A stretch of DNA of 64,000 nucleotides from Streptomyces ambofaciens ATCC 23877 (GTDB lineage Bacteria; Actinomycetota; Actinomycetes; Streptomycetales; Streptomycetaceae), in contig NZ_CP012382.1 in NCBI RefSeq assembly GCF_001267885.1, forward strand, positions 7,675,001-7,739,000. Direction: 5' to 3'. Positions 8,944 through 22,300 of the stretch are shown here, one piece after another. The notes below the pieces were generated by a model, which saw only the letters and a program-made list of their open reading frames with translations, had not been told where the DNA came from and ran no database searches. A program made the translations under genes and the position numbers. The number at the start of each line of letters is the position of its first letter. Position 1 is the stretch's first letter.

Positions 8944-10188
8944 ATGTCGGAGCTTGAGGCGGAGCGCAGGGCGCACTACCAGGCGACCGTGGTGCAGGGA
9001 GCCCTGCGCACCGCGGCCGCGGGCGGTGACCCGTACGCCTCGATCTTGCTGGTACCGGACGATCCCTATCCGTTCTACGAGCGGGTCCGCGAGCGGGGGA
9101 CGCTTCACCGCAGCGCGGTCGGCGTGTGGACGACCACCAGTCACCGCGTCGCGAACCAGATACTGAGGGACCGGCGCTTCGGTGTCCGTACGCCGGAAGG
9201 GGAGAAGCCTCCCGAGTTCATGCCGTTCGACAACTCCATGCTCGGGCTGGACCCGCCCGACCACACGCGGCTGCGCAGGCTCGCCACCCCCTCGCTCAAC
9301 CCGCGCCGGCTCGCCCACTGGCAGCCGCACGTCGAGCGGTTCACCGACGAGCTGATCGACGAGATGCTGGCGGGGCGGGGCCAGGTCAACTTCATGCGGG
9401 CCTTCGCCCAGCAGCTCCCGCTGCGGGTGATCGGCGATCTGGTCGGCATCCCGCCCCACCACCGGCAGTCGTTCTTCCGGCTCAGCCGCCGCATGGCCTA
9501 CCTGCTCGACGGCGTGGCCACCGCCCCGGCCGCACGGGGCGTGGTGGCGGCCATGGCGGAGATGACGGTGATGTTCCACGAGATCATCGCCGAGCGGCGG
9601 GCCGACCCGCGCGAGGACCTGATCAGCGACCTGCTCCCGGCGGTGGAGGACGGTCGGATGACCATGGACGAGATGGTCCCCCTGTGCATGTTCCTGCCGC
9701 TGGCCGGTACCGAGACCACCGTCAACCTGATCGGCAACGGGCTGCTGGCCCTCCTCGAACACCCCGAGCAGTGGGACATGCTGGTCGCCGACCCGTCGCT
9801 GGCGGATGCCGTCGTACGCGAGACCCTGCGCTACGACCCGTCGGTCCAGCAGTACCGCCGGATCGCGCACACCGACCTCCAGATGGAGGGCGCGTCGATC
9901 GCCGCGGGCGAGGAGGTGGCGATCTGCGCGGGCGGGGCCAACCGGGATCCAGAGGTCTATCCCGACCCCGGAAGGTTCGACATCACACGGGACCCGGGAC
10001 CGGAGAACCTGGCCTTCTCGGCGGGTATCCACTTCTGTCTCGGCGCCGCGCTGGCCCGCATGGAGGCGGAGACCGCGCTGGCCGCCCTCGCCGTCCGGGT
10101 GCCCGGGATCCGCCGGGCCGGGCCGGTGCGCAGGCGGGGGTCCTTCATCGTCCGCGGGATGCTCCAGTTCCCCGTCGACCTGCGCTGA
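8944..10188 (+). CDS. Cytochrome P450 (second)
   Basis: This P450 (414 aa) has the I-helix AGTETT, the K-helix ExxR as ETLR, and the heme loop FSAGIHFCLG with axial Cys365, so it is expected to be catalytic. It is clearly a different paralogue from the leftward P450 (different N-terminus and B-C region). The family hydroxylates or epoxidises macrolides with external electron-transfer partners. GGGGAG lies 7 nt before the ATG. It has its own TAGGGG promoter and is followed by PKS A after 193 bp, which also has its own promoter. A post-PKS tailoring role is inferred from context. Confidence 0.93.
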   Translation: MSELEAERRAHYQATVVQGALRTAAAGGDPYASILLVPDDPYPFYERVRERGTLHRSAVGVWTTTSHRVANQILRDRRFGVRTPEGEKPPEFMPFDNSMLGLDPPDHTRLRRLATPSLNPRRLAHWQPHVERFTDELIDEMLAGRGQVNFMRAFAQQLPLRVIGDLVGIPPHHRQSFFRLSRRMAYLLDGVATAPAARGVVAAMAEMTVMFHEIIAERRADPREDLISDLLPAVEDGRMTMDEMVPLCMFLPLAGTETTVNLIGNGLLALLEHPEQWDMLVADPSLADAVVRETLRYDPSVQQYRRIAHTDLQMEGASIAAGEEVAICAGGANRDPEVYPDPGRFDITRDPGPENLAFSAGIHFCLGAALARMEAETALAALAVRVPGIRRAGPVRRRGSFIVRGMLQFPVDLR

Positions 10189-10256
10189 GTCCGGCAGCGG
10201 CAAAGGCGCGGCCCGAGCCCGGGACGGTGACGCGAGATAAGGGGCGGCCTCACCCT

Positions 10257-10293
10257 CTAGGGGTTGTCCGCCCTCGCGAGGCGTCCCTAGCGT
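10257..10293 (+). promoter_or_regulatory. Promoter of the PKS A-B-C transcription unit
   Basis: CTAGGGG (10257-10263) abuts TTGTCC (10264-10269, -35), then an 18-bp spacer and TAGCGT (10288-10293, -10). The predicted start is near 10300, about 80 nt before the PKS A ATG. A related GATAAGGGG lies just upstream (10235-10243). The box and -35 are identical to those of PKS D. Confidence 0.65.
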
Positions 10294-10381
10294 GCGGACG
10301 CGGATGTGTTGGACACGGCACCCGCGCCATGGCGGCTCCGGGTGGACCGTGGCCGAGCGGGAGCCTGGGAGGCACTGGCAG

Positions 10382-13300
10382 ATGGCACAGGACGAGACGC
10401 TCCGGGACTACCTCAAACTGGTCACGATCGATCTGCGCAGGACCAAGCAGAAGCTGCGTGACCGGGAGGCCGCCGACCAGGAGCCGATCGCGATCATCGG
10501 CATGAGCTGTCGCTACCCGGGCGACGTCCACACGCCCGAGGACCTGTGGCGGTTGGTGGCCGGGGAACAGGACGCGATCTCCGGCTTCCCCGAGGACCGC
10601 GGCTGGGACCTGGCCCGGCTCTTCGACGGCGACCCGGACGGCGAGGGGCACAGCTCCGCACGCCAAGGCGGCTTCGTCCACGACGCGACCGCCTTCGACG
10701 CCGACTTCTTCGGCGTCTCTCCCCGCGAGGCGCTGGCGATGGACCCCCAGCAGCGGCTGCTGCTCCGGGCGGCCTGGGAGGTGTTCGAGCACGCCGGCAT
10801 CGACCCCCAGTCGGTCCGTGGCACCCGCACCGGGGTGTTCGCGGGCGGCAACGACCAGGGCTACCTGCGGCTGCTGGCGAACGAACCAGGTTCCGTGGGG
10901 CACCAGTTGACCGGCGGTGCGACCGCCGTGATCTCCGGCCGGGTCGCCTACACCCTCGGCCTGGAAGGGCCCGCGGTGACCTTGGACACCGCTTGTTCGT
11001 CGTCGCTGGTCGCCCTGCACCTGGCCTGCCGGTCGCTGCGCAGCGGCGAGAGCACTCTCGCGCTGGCCGGCGGCGTCACGGTCATGGCCACACCCGGCGT
11101 GTTCACCGAGTTCACCAGGCAGCGCGGGCTGGCCGCCGACGGCCGCTGCAAGTCCTTCTCCGTGGACGCCGACGGCACGGGCTGGTCCGAGGGTGTCGGC
11201 GTGCTGCTGGTCGAGCGGCTCTCCGACGCCGTGCGCAACGGGCACGAGGTGCTGGCGGTGGTGCGCGGCAGCGCGGTCAACCAGGACGGCGCGTCCAACG
11301 GACTCACCGCCCCCAACGGACCGTCCCAGCAACGTGTCATCCTCCAGGCGCTCGCCGACGCCCGCCTCTCCGCCTCCGACGTGGACGTCGTCGAGGCGCA
11401 CGGTACGGGCACGAGGCTGGGGGACCCGATCGAGGCGCAGGCGCTGCTCGCCGCCTACGGCCAGGACCGGCCCGAGGGGCGACCGCTGCTGCTCGGCTCG
11501 GTCAAGTCCAACATCGGGCACGCGCAGGCCGCGGCGGGTGTCGCCGGCGTCATCAAGATGGTGCAGGCGCTGCGGCACGAGCGGCTGCCCCGGACGCTGC
11601 ACGTGGACGAGCCGTCCACCCAGGTGGACTGGTCCGCAGGCGCGGTGGAGTTGCTGACCGAGGGGCGGTCCTGGCCCCGGGGCGAGCGGCCGCGCCGGGC
11701 GGGGGTGTCGTCGTTCGGGGTGAGCGGCACCAACGGCCACGTCATCCTCGAGGAGGCGCCCGCCGCGGGTGCCGACCAGGAGACGACGACCGAGACCGGG
11801 ACGGGCACCGAGGCCGGACCGCTGGCGTGGCCACTGTCCGGCCGCTCCGCCGATGCGCTGCGCCGCCAGGCCGGGCGGCTGCTGCCGGTGGCCGCCCAGG
11901 CGCACCCGGCCGATGTGAGCCACTCGTTGGCGACGGGGCGCGCGGCGCTGGAACACCGGGCGGTGGTGCTCGGTGCCGACCGGGAGGAGCTGCTGGCCGG
12001 GCTGCGGGCGCTGGCCGAGGGCGAGGACATGCCGTCGGTGGTGTGCGACAAGGTCGTGCGGGGTGGCCTCGCGCTGCTGTTCTCGGGTCAGGGGTCGCAG
12101 CGGCTGGGGATGGGCCGGGAGTTGTACGGGGCCTTCCCGGTGTTCGCGGATGCCTTCGACGCGGTGTGTGCGCGGGTGGATCTTGAGCGTCCGTTGCGGG
12201 ATGTGGTGTTCGGCGAGGACGCGGGGTTGCTGGAGCGGACCGTCTACGCGCAGGCGGGGTTGTTCGCTCTGGAAGTGGCGCTGTTCCGGCTGGTGGAGTC
12301 GTGGGGTGTGACTCCGGATGTGCTGGTGGGGCACTCGATCGGGGAGCTGGCCGCCGCGCATGTGGCGGGGGTGTTGTCCCTGGACGACGCGTGTGCGCTG
12401 GTGTCGGCGCGGGGGCGGTTGATGGACGCGTTGCCCGGGGGTGGGGCAATGCTGGCCGTGGAGGCGACCGAGGAAGCTCTGGAGCTGCCCGACGGGGTGG
12501 ACCTGGCGGCGGTCAACGGGCCGACCTCGATGACGGTGTCGGGGGATGCGGAGGCGGTCGCCGGTCTGGAGGAGCGGTTCCGGGCGCAGGGTGTGCGGGT
12601 GAAGCGTCTCGCGGTCTCGCACGCCTTCCACTCCCGCCTGATGGAGCCAATGCTGGCCGACTTCGCGGCCGTGGCGCGGTCGTTGACCTACCAAGCCCCG
12701 CAGATCCCGGTTCTCACCACCGCCCCCGGCGACCTGGCCACTCCCGAGTACTGGGTGGGTCAGGTGCGGGAGCCGGTCCGCTTCGCCGACGCGGTGCGCC
12801 AGGCCTGTGACAGCGGTACCGGCGTGTTTCTCGAACTCGGTCCGGACGGTGTGCTCTCCGCCCTCGTCCCTCACCTCACCGAGGAGGTGACCGCCACCCC
12901 CGCTCTGCGTTCCGGCCACGACGAGCACGCCACACTGCTGCGTGCCCTCGCGTGTGTCCACGCACGCGGTGCGAACCTCGACCGTTCCGCCGTGTTCGCG
13001 CGCGGTGGTGGCCGGCGTATCGCGCTGCCCGTGTACGCCTTCGCCGCCGACCACTACTGGCCCTCCGGTGTCTCCTGGGTCGGTGATGTCGCGTCCGCCG
13101 GCCTCGGCGTCACCGATCATCCGCTGCTGGGCGCGGGCGTCGCGCTCGCGGAGGAGGACGGATACCTCTTCACCGCCCGGATCTCGACGGCCACCCAGCC
13201 GTGGTTGGCGGAGCATCGGGTGCACGGGCGGATCGTGGTGCCCGGCACGGCGTTCGTGGATCTCGCGGTGCGAGCCGGTGAGCAAGCGGAGACCGAGCGG

Positions 13301-16300
13301 CTGGACGAGCTGGTGCTGGAGGCGCCGCTGATCGTGCCCGAGGATGGCGCCGTGCAGGTGCAGCTGGCCGTGGGCGCGGCCGACGACGAGGGCAGACGGA
13401 CCCTCACCGTGCACTCCCGGCGCGGCGACGGGGGCGCGTTCGACGGATGGCCGGACCGTCCCTGGACCCGGCACGCCACCGGCGTCCTCGTCCCTCGGCC
13501 CCGGACCGTCGCCGAAGACCCCGAACTCGTCGGCGTATGGCCGCCGCAGGACGCCACACCCACCGACCCGGCCGCGCTCTACGAGCGGCTGGCGGCCGCC
13601 GGGCTGGAGTACGGCGAGCTGTTCCGCGGCGTGTCCGCCGTGTGGACGCGTGGCCGGGACGTCTTCGCCGAACTCGCTCTGCCCGAGAGCGCCGCCCCTG
13701 GCTTCGGACTGCACCCGGCCCTGCTCGACGCCGCGCTCCAGTCGGCCGCCGTGCAGGGGGACGGCGCCGGGACGGGCCTGCCCTTCTCCTGGTCCGGGGT
13801 GACGCTCTGGGCGTCCGGGGCGACCCTCCTGCGTGCCCGGGTCTCGCCCGTGGACGACGGCGACGGTGTCCGGGTGCGGGCGGTCGACCCGGCCGGCAGC
13901 CCGGTCGTCACCGTGGAGCGTGTCGTCACTCGGCCCGCACCGGCCCTCACCGACGAGGCGCGACAGCCCGATGACCTCTACCGGCTGGAGTGGACGCCGG
14001 TCCCGGCGGCCGGGGCCGGGCCCGGCGAGTTCGCACAGTTCGGAGGCGGCGAGCCGCTCGTCGACCGGGCGGGCACGCTCGACCACCTCGCCGACAGCGG
14101 CCGGACGCCCACCCATCTTGTGCTGTCCGCCTGCACCGACGCCCACCCGGCCACCGGTGCGCAGGCGGTGCTCGCGCGTACCACCGAGGTGCTCGGACGG
14201 CTGCGGTCCTGGCTCGGCGACCAGCGGTACGCGGACAGCAGCCTGATCGTCGCCACCCGTGGCGCGGTGCAGGCGGACCCCGCCGACACCGTGCCCGATG
14301 TGGCGGGAGCCGCCGTATGGGGCCTGGTGCGCTCGGCGCAGTCGGAGCACCCCGGCCGCATCGTCCTGGTCGATCTGGACCCGTCGGCCGAGGACGACGC
14401 CCGGGCGCTCGCCCGCTGCGTCAGATCCGGAGAACCGCAGACCGCCGTACGCGGGGACACCGTGCTCGCGGCGCGGCTGACGGCGGCGGACCGCGGCCTC
14501 GTACCGCCTCCCGGCGGTGCGTGGCGGGTGGGGGTGACGGAGCGCGGCGCGGTGGAGAACGTGGCGCTGCTTCCGGCGCCGGACGCGGAGGGAGAGCTGC
14601 GCCCGGGCCAGGTGCGGGTGGCGGTGCGTGCGGCGGGAGTCAACTTCCGTGACGTGCTGAACGTGTTGGGGATGTACCCGGGCGAGGTGCTGGTGGGTGG
14701 CGAGGCCGCCGGCGTGGTGCTGGAGGTGGGCCCTGGGGTGACCCGCTGCGCGGTGGGGGACCGGGTGATGGGGTTCTTCGACGGCGCGATGGGTCCGGTG
14801 GCGGTGACCGACGAGCGGCTGCTGGCGCAGCTGCCGCACGGGTGGGGTTTCGCGCAGGCGGCGGCGGTGCCGATCGCCTTCGTGACGGCGTACTACGGGC
14901 TGGTCGACCTGGCGGGGTTGTCGGCCGGCGAGTCGGTGCTGGTGCACGCGGCGGCCGGTGGTGTCGGGATGGCGGCGGTGCAGGTCGCGCGTCATCTGGG
15001 CGCGGAGGTGTACGGGACGGCGTCGCCGGCGAAGTGGGCGGCCACGGGCCTGGACGCGGAGCACCTCGCGTCGTCGCGGGACGTGGGCTTCGAGGGGGTG
15101 TTCAGGGAGCGGACCGGTGGGCGTGGGGTGGATGTGGTGCTCAACGCGTTGGCCGGTGAGTTCGTGGACGCCTCGGCGCGGTTGCTGGTGCCCGGTGGAC
15201 GGTTCGTGGAGATGGGCAAGGCGGACGTGCGGGAGGCGGACGCGTTCGCCGGGTGCGCCTACCGGGCGTTCGACCTGCGGGAGGCGGGGCCGGAGCGGAT
15301 CGGGGAGATCCTCGCCGAGGTCCTGGCGCTGTTCGCGACGGGGACGTTGGCGGCGCCGCCGGTGCGGGCCTTCGACGTGCGGCGGGCGCCGGACGCGTTC
15401 CGTTTCGTGAGCCAGGCCCGGCACGTGGGCAAGGTCGTGCTGTCGGTGCCGGCCGCGTGGGACGCCGAGGGCACGGTGCTGGTGACGGGTGGTACGGGGG
15501 CGCTCGGCGCCCTCACCGCCCGGCACCTGGTCGTGGAACACGGCCTGCGCCACCTGTTGCTGGTCGGACGCCGGGGAGCGGAGGCCGACGGCGCCGCCGC
15601 ACTGAGCGCCGAACTGACCGCCCTGGGCGCCGAGGTCACCGTCGCCGCCTGTGACGTCACCGATCCCGAGGCACTGGAAGCCCTGCTCGCCGAAGTCCCT
15701 GCGCAGCATCCGCTCACCGCCGTCGTGCACGCGGCGGGCATCCTCGACGACGGCCTCGTGGAGTCGCTCACGGAGGACCGGCTCGAGGCCGTCCTCGCGC
15801 CCAAGACCGCGGCCACCGCCCTGCACGAGGCGACGGCCGGTGCCGACCTGGCCGCGTTCGTCATGTACTCCTCGATGTCCGGGACCTTCGGCAGCCCCGG
15901 ACAGGGCAACTACGCGGCTGCCAACGCCTACCTGGACGCCCTCGCCCGACACCGGCACGCCCGCGGACTGCCCGCGCTGTCCCTCGCCTGGGGTCCCTGG
16001 GCCGGCATCGGCGGCATGGCCGACGCGCTCACCGAGTCCGAGGCGGCCCGCATCAGCCGCTCCGGATTCCCGCCGCTGGGCCCCGAGCGGGGCCTCGGCC
16101 TGCTGGAGACCGCCCTGGCACTGCCCGACCCGGCACTGCTCCCCGCCGTCCTGGACACCGCACGGCTCGCCGCCTCCCCGGCGACACCGCCCCCGCTGCT
16201 GCACGGGCTGGTCCGTCCCGCCCGGCGGGTCGCCGACCGTACCGTCGCCCCCGGCGGCCTCGCCGAGCGGCTGCGCCGGCTGCCCGCGGAGGACCGGGCC

Positions 16301-19300
16301 CGCACCGCGCTCGACCTGGTACGCGGTCTGGTCGCGTCGGTGCTCGGCTTCGCGTCGCCGGACGCGGTGGACCCGTCGCGGCCGTTCAAGGACCTCGGCT
16401 TCGACTCGCTGACCTCGGTGGAGCTGCGCAACCGCATCGGCCGGACGGCCGGCCGCAGGCTGCCCGCGACCCTCGTCTTCGACCACCCGACACCCGAGGC
16501 ACTCGCCACCCACCTCGTCACGGAGGTCCTCGGCGACCTCGCCGCGCCCGCACCCGCCGTGCCGGCCACCACCCGTGCGGAGACCGCCGGCGACCCCATC
16601 GCGATCGTCGGTATGGCCTGCCGCTTCCCCGGTGGGGCCGACACCCCCGAGGCGTTGTGGCGGCTCGTCGCCGAGGAGACCGACGCCGTCGGCGACTTCC
16701 CCACCGACCGGGCCTGGGACCTCGCCCACATCTACGGCGAGAGCGAGAAGGCCGACGACCGGCGGACCTTCGAGGGAGGCTTCCTCCAGGACGCCGGCGG
16801 ATTCGACCCGGCGTTCTTCGGCATCTCGCCCCGTGAGGCGCTGGCGATGGACCCGCAGCAGCGGCTGCTGCTGGAGACCTCCTGGGAGGCCTTCGAGCGG
16901 GCCGGCGTCGATCCGGCGGAGCTGCGCGCCAGTTCCACCGGCGTCTACGTCGGCACCGCCACCAGCGGATACGGACTCGGCCGGTTCGCCGTGCCCGACG
17001 GCTCCCGCCCCCACGTCCTCACCGGCACCGCGACGAGCGTCGTCTCCGGCCGGCTGGCCTACACGTTCGGGCTCGAAGGGCCGGCGGTGACCGTGGACAC
17101 CGCGTGTTCGTCGTCGCTGGTCGCGCTGCACCTGGCCATCGGGGCACTGCGGCGCGGGGAGTGTGCGATGGCGCTGGCCGGCGGTGCCACCGTCATGGCG
17201 GTACCGGGCATCTTCACCGACGCCGCGCAGGGCGGCGCGCTCGCGCCCGGCGGCCGTTGCCGGGCCTTCTCCTCCGACGCCGAAGGCACCGGCTGGGGCG
17301 AGGGCGTCGGGATGCTCCTGGTCGAGCGGCTCTCCGACGCGCGCCGCAACGGGCACCCGGTCCTGGCCGTGGTGCGCGGCAGCGCGGTCAACCAGGACGG
17401 CGCGTCCAACGGCCTCACCGCCCCCCACGGCCCCGCCCAGCAGCGGGTCATCCGGGCGGCGCTCGCCGACGCGGGCCTGGACACCGCCGACGTGGACGCG
17501 GTCGAGGCGCACGGCACCGGCACGGAACTCGGCGACCCCATCGAGGTCCAGGCCCTGATGGCCACGTACGGGCGCGGGCGCGACGAGGAACAGCCGCTGT
17601 GGCTGGGCTCGCTGAAGTCCAACATCGGGCACACCCAGTCCGCCGCCGGCGTCGCCGGGATCATCAAGATGGTGATGGCCCTGCGCCACGGCGTGCTGCC
17701 GCGCTCCCTGCACATCACCGAACCCACCCGGCACGTGGACTGGGACGGCAGCGGGGTCCGGCTGCTGACCAGGCAGGTCGAGTGGGCGGACACGGAGCGT
17801 CCGCGCCGGGCGGCCGTCTCGTCGTTCGGCATGAGCGGGACCAACGCCCACACCATCCTCGAGCAGGCCCTCCCGGAGCCGGCCGCGGCCTCGCCCGGGA
17901 CCGACGGGGGCTCGGAGGTCGATCTGCCGTGGCTGCTCTCCGCCCGTACCCCCGCCGCCCTGCGCGCCCAGGCACGGCGCCTCGCCGCCCACCTCGACGC
18001 CGACCCCGCGCCCGCCGGCCACGACGTGGCCCACTCCCTGGCCGCCACCCGCTCCCGTTTCGAGCACCGCGCCGTCCTCCTCGGCCCCGACCACCACGCG
18101 CAGCTCACCGCGTTCGCCGAGGGCGCCCCCACGCCGGGCCTGGTGACCGGGACGGCGGGGCGGACCGGCCGGGTGGCGTTCGTGCTGCCCGGCCAGGGCT
18201 CGCAGTGGCCCGGCATGGCCGACCGGCTGCTGGCGGAGTCCGCGACCTTCCGGAACACTCTGCGGACCTGTGCGCAGGCACTGGAGGAGCATCTCGACTG
18301 GTCGGTCGAGGACACGCTGCGCGGCCTGCCCGGGGCCGGGAACATGGAACGGGCCGAGGTCATCCAGCCCGTACTCTTCGCGACGATGGTGGCGCTCGCC
18401 GCGCTCTGGCGCGAACACGGCGTCGAGCCGGAGGCGGTGGTCGGCCACTCGCAGGGTGAGATCGCCGCCGCCCACCTCGCCGGCGCCCTGTCCCTGGAGG
18501 ACGCCGCGCGGGTCGTCACCCACCGCAGCCGCCTGCTGTCCCGGGTGGTCGGCCAGGGGGCGGTGGCCTCGGTCTCGCTGCCCGCACAGGAGGCGCTGGC
18601 ACGGCTGGAACGCTGGGGCGACGCGCTCAGCATCGCCGCCGTCAACGGGGTGTCGTCCGTCTCCGTCGCCGGTGACGAGGCACCCCTGGACGAGTTCCTC
18701 GCCGAGCTGGAGACCGAGGGCGTACGGTGCCGCAAGCTCCGGATCAAGGGCGCGGCGCACTCGGCCGTCGTCGAGCCGCTGCGCGAGGAGGCGCTCGCGG
18801 TGCTGGCGCCCGTACGGCCCCGTGCCTCGCGCATCCCCTTCTACTCCACGGTCACCGGCGGACTGCTCGACACCACCGAGCTGGACGCGGAGTACTGGTA
18901 CCGCAACATGCGGCAGACCGTGCAGTTCGCCCCGGCCACGCGCGCACTGCTCGCCGACGGGTTCGGCGTCTTCGTCGAGTGCAGCCCCCACCCGGCACTC
19001 GCCGGGGCCGTCCAGGAGACCGCGGAGGACGCCGGCGCGTCCGACCCCGTGCTGCTGGCCTCGCTGCGCCGTGAGGAGGGCGGGCTCGAACGGTTCTCCG
19101 TCTCGCTCGCCGAAGCGTTCGTCCGGGGCGTCGGCCCCTCCTGGGCGTCCCGTGGCAGCGTCGTCGACCTGCCCACCTATCCCTTCCAGCGCGACCACTA
19201 CTGGTGGGAGCCCCTCCCGGAGGAGACGGCCGGCCCCGCCCAGGGCGGTACGGCCGAGGAAGGCCGCTTCTGGGCAGCGGTGGAGGGCGGCGACGCCGAG

Positions 19301-22300
19301 GCGCTCGCCGAGTCCCTGGGCACCGACGTCCTGGCCCCCGCACTGCCCGCGCTCGCGGCGTGGCGGCGGCGCTCCCACGACCGGTCCACGGTGGACGGCT
19401 GGCGCTACCGGGTGGAGTGGAGGCACACACCCCTCACCGGGCCCGGCCGGCCCGCGCTGACCGGCACCTGGGCGATCGTCGCGGGGGAGGAGCAGGAGGA
19501 ACTGGCCGGCCGGCTCGCCGCTCTGGTGGACCGGGCCGGCGGCACGGCCCACGTGACCGCCGACCCGCCCGCGGAACCGTCCGGGGAACGACCGCTGTCC
19601 GGGGTGATCTCGCTGCTCGCCCTCGACTCCCGCCCGCACCCCGCCCACCCCGGCATCAGCGTCGGCGCCGCGCTCAACCTCGCCCTGCTGCGTGTCATGA
19701 CCGCCCGCCCGACCCCGGTCCCGGTCCACCTGGTCACCAGCGGCGCCGTCTCCGTCGGCCGCACGGACCCGGTACGGGACATCGCCCAGGCCGCCACCTG
19801 GGGCCTGGGCCTGGTGTCCGGCCTGGAGCGGCCCGACTGCTGGGGTGGCCTCGTCGACCTGCCGGAGCAGCCGGACGACCGGGTGCTGAACAAGCTGCTG
19901 CGGCTGATCGCGCGTCAGCCCGAGACCTCCGGGAGCTCCAAGGGCTCCAAGGGCTCAGGGGACTCCGGGCACTCCGGGCACTCCGGGCACTCCGGTACGG
20001 AGGACCAGGTGGCGCTCCGTCCCGCCGGCGTCTTCGTACGCCGCATGGTCCGGGCCCCGAAGAGCACGCCGGTCCGGTCCTGGCAGCCCGGTTCCACCGT
20101 GCTGATCACCGGCGGCACGGGCGGCATCGGACGGCACCTCGCCCACCACATGGCCGCCCGGGGCGCGCGCAAGCTCGTCCTCACCGGTCGCCGCGGCCCG
20201 GACGCCCCCGGGGCCCGGGAGCTGGCCGCCGAACTCACCGCACGAGGCGTCGAGACGATCGTCGCCGCATGCGACGTCACCGACCGGAACCAGGTCGCCG
20301 CGCTGCTCGCCCAGCACCCCGCCGACGCGGTGATCCACGCCGCCGGTGTGGCGCAGGCGACCGCCCTCGCCGACTGCGGGGAGAGCGAACTCGCCGCGGT
20401 GACGGCCGCCAAGACCGAGGGCGCCCGGCACCTGGACGAACTGGCCGCAGACGTCGGCACGTTCGTGCTCTTCTCCTCCGGCGCGGGTGTCTGGGGCGGC
20501 GCGGGTCAGGCCGCCTACGCGGCGGGCAACGCCGTACTCGACGCGCTGGCCCAGGACCGCCGGGCCCGGGGTCTGCCGGCCACCGCCGTGGCCTGGGGCG
20601 GCTGGGCCGAGGGCGGCATGGCCGACGACGGTCGGGCCGCCGCGGAACTCGGCCGGCGCGGACTGCACGCGATGGATCCTCGCCTCGCCCTCGAAGCGCT
20701 CGACCAGGCGCTGGACGCCGACGACACGTGCCTGACCGTCGCCGACATCGACTGGGCACGCTTCGCCCCCGGCTACACCGCGGCCCGCGCCCGTCCGCTG
20801 ATCATGGACATCCCCGAGGCCCGGGCCGCGCTCGCGACGGCCGAGCTCCCGGCCGACCGCTCCGAAGAGACCGGCGAACTGCATGACCGGCTGGTCGGGT
20901 TGACCGGACCGCAGCGGACCCAGCACCTGCTCGATCTCGTACGGGAGCACGCCGCCGCCGCGCTGGGCTACGCCGACACCGCCGCGATCGAGGCCGGCCG
21001 CGCCTTCCGGGACCTGGGCTTCGACTCACTGATGGCCGTCGACGTGCGCAACCGCCTGCAGGCCGCCACGGGCCGCAAGCTGCCGCCCACTCTGGTGTTC
21101 GACCACCCCACCCCCGCCGACCTGGCCGGCCACCTGCTCGTGGAGGTGCTCGGCGAGCAGGAGGCGGCCGAGGGCACCGCGGCCCGAGCCGGCGGCGGCG
21201 CCGCGGACGAGCCGCTGGCCGTGATCGGCATGAGCTGCCGGTACGCCGGCGGAGTGGACTCGCCCGAGGACCTGTGGCGGCTCGTGCTGGACGGCACCGA
21301 CGCCATGGGGCCCTTCCCGTCGGACCGCGGCTGGGACGTGGAGAACCTCTACCACCCCGACCCCGACCACCCCGGCACCTCCTACGTCAAGGAGGGCGGG
21401 TTCCTCGCGGACGCCTCCCACTTCGACGCGTCCCTCTTCGGGATCAGCCCCCGCGAGGCGGTGGCCACCGACCCGCAGCAGCGGCTGCTGCTGGAGGCGA
21501 CCTGGGAGGCGATGGAACGGGCCACGATCGACCCGTCCTCCCTGCGGGGCAGCCCGACGGGCGTCTTCGTCGGCACCTCGTTCGTCGGCTACGGCATCGG
21601 GGCCCAACAGCCGGGCAACGAGGCCGAGGGCTTCTTCCTCGCCGGCACCGGTACCGCCGCCGCGTCCGGGCGCATCTCCTACACCTTCGGCCTCGAAGGG
21701 CCCGCCGCCACCGTCGACACGGCCTGCTCGTCCTCCGCCGTCGCCATCCACCTGGCCTGCCAGGCACTGCGGAACAACGAATGCGACCTGGCGGTGGCGG
21801 GCGGCGCCGCCGTCCTGGCCACCCCCGCCTCCTTCACGGAGTTCAGCCGCCAGCGCGGCCTCGCCGCCGACGGCCGGTGCAAGCCGTTCGCCGCGGCGGC
21901 CGACGGCACCGGCTGGGGCGAGGGGGTCGGCATGATCCTGGTGGAGCGCCTCTCGGACGCGCTGCGTGCGGGACACCCGGTCCTCGCGCTGATCCGCGGC
22001 ACCGCCGTCAACCAGGACGGCGCCTCCAACGGCCTCACCGCCCCCAGCGGCCGCGCCCAGCAGAAGGTCATCCGCCAGGCGCTGGCCAACTCGGGTCTGG
22101 ACGCCGCCGACATCGACACCGTCGAGGCGCACGGCACGGGCACCACCCTCGGGGACCCCATCGAGGCGCAGTCGATCCTGGCGACGTACGGCCAGAACCG
22201 CGCCGAGGGCCGGCCGCTGTGGCTCGGCTCGGTGAAGTCGAACATCGGGCACACCCAGTCGGCGGCCGGCGTGGGGGGCGTCATCAAGACGGTCATGGCG

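Noticed and set aside
10481..11760. First KS of PKS A as a decarboxylating KSQ loading domain.
   Set aside because: The active site reads DTACSSSL with Cys205, not Gln, and an N-terminal docking helix precedes it.
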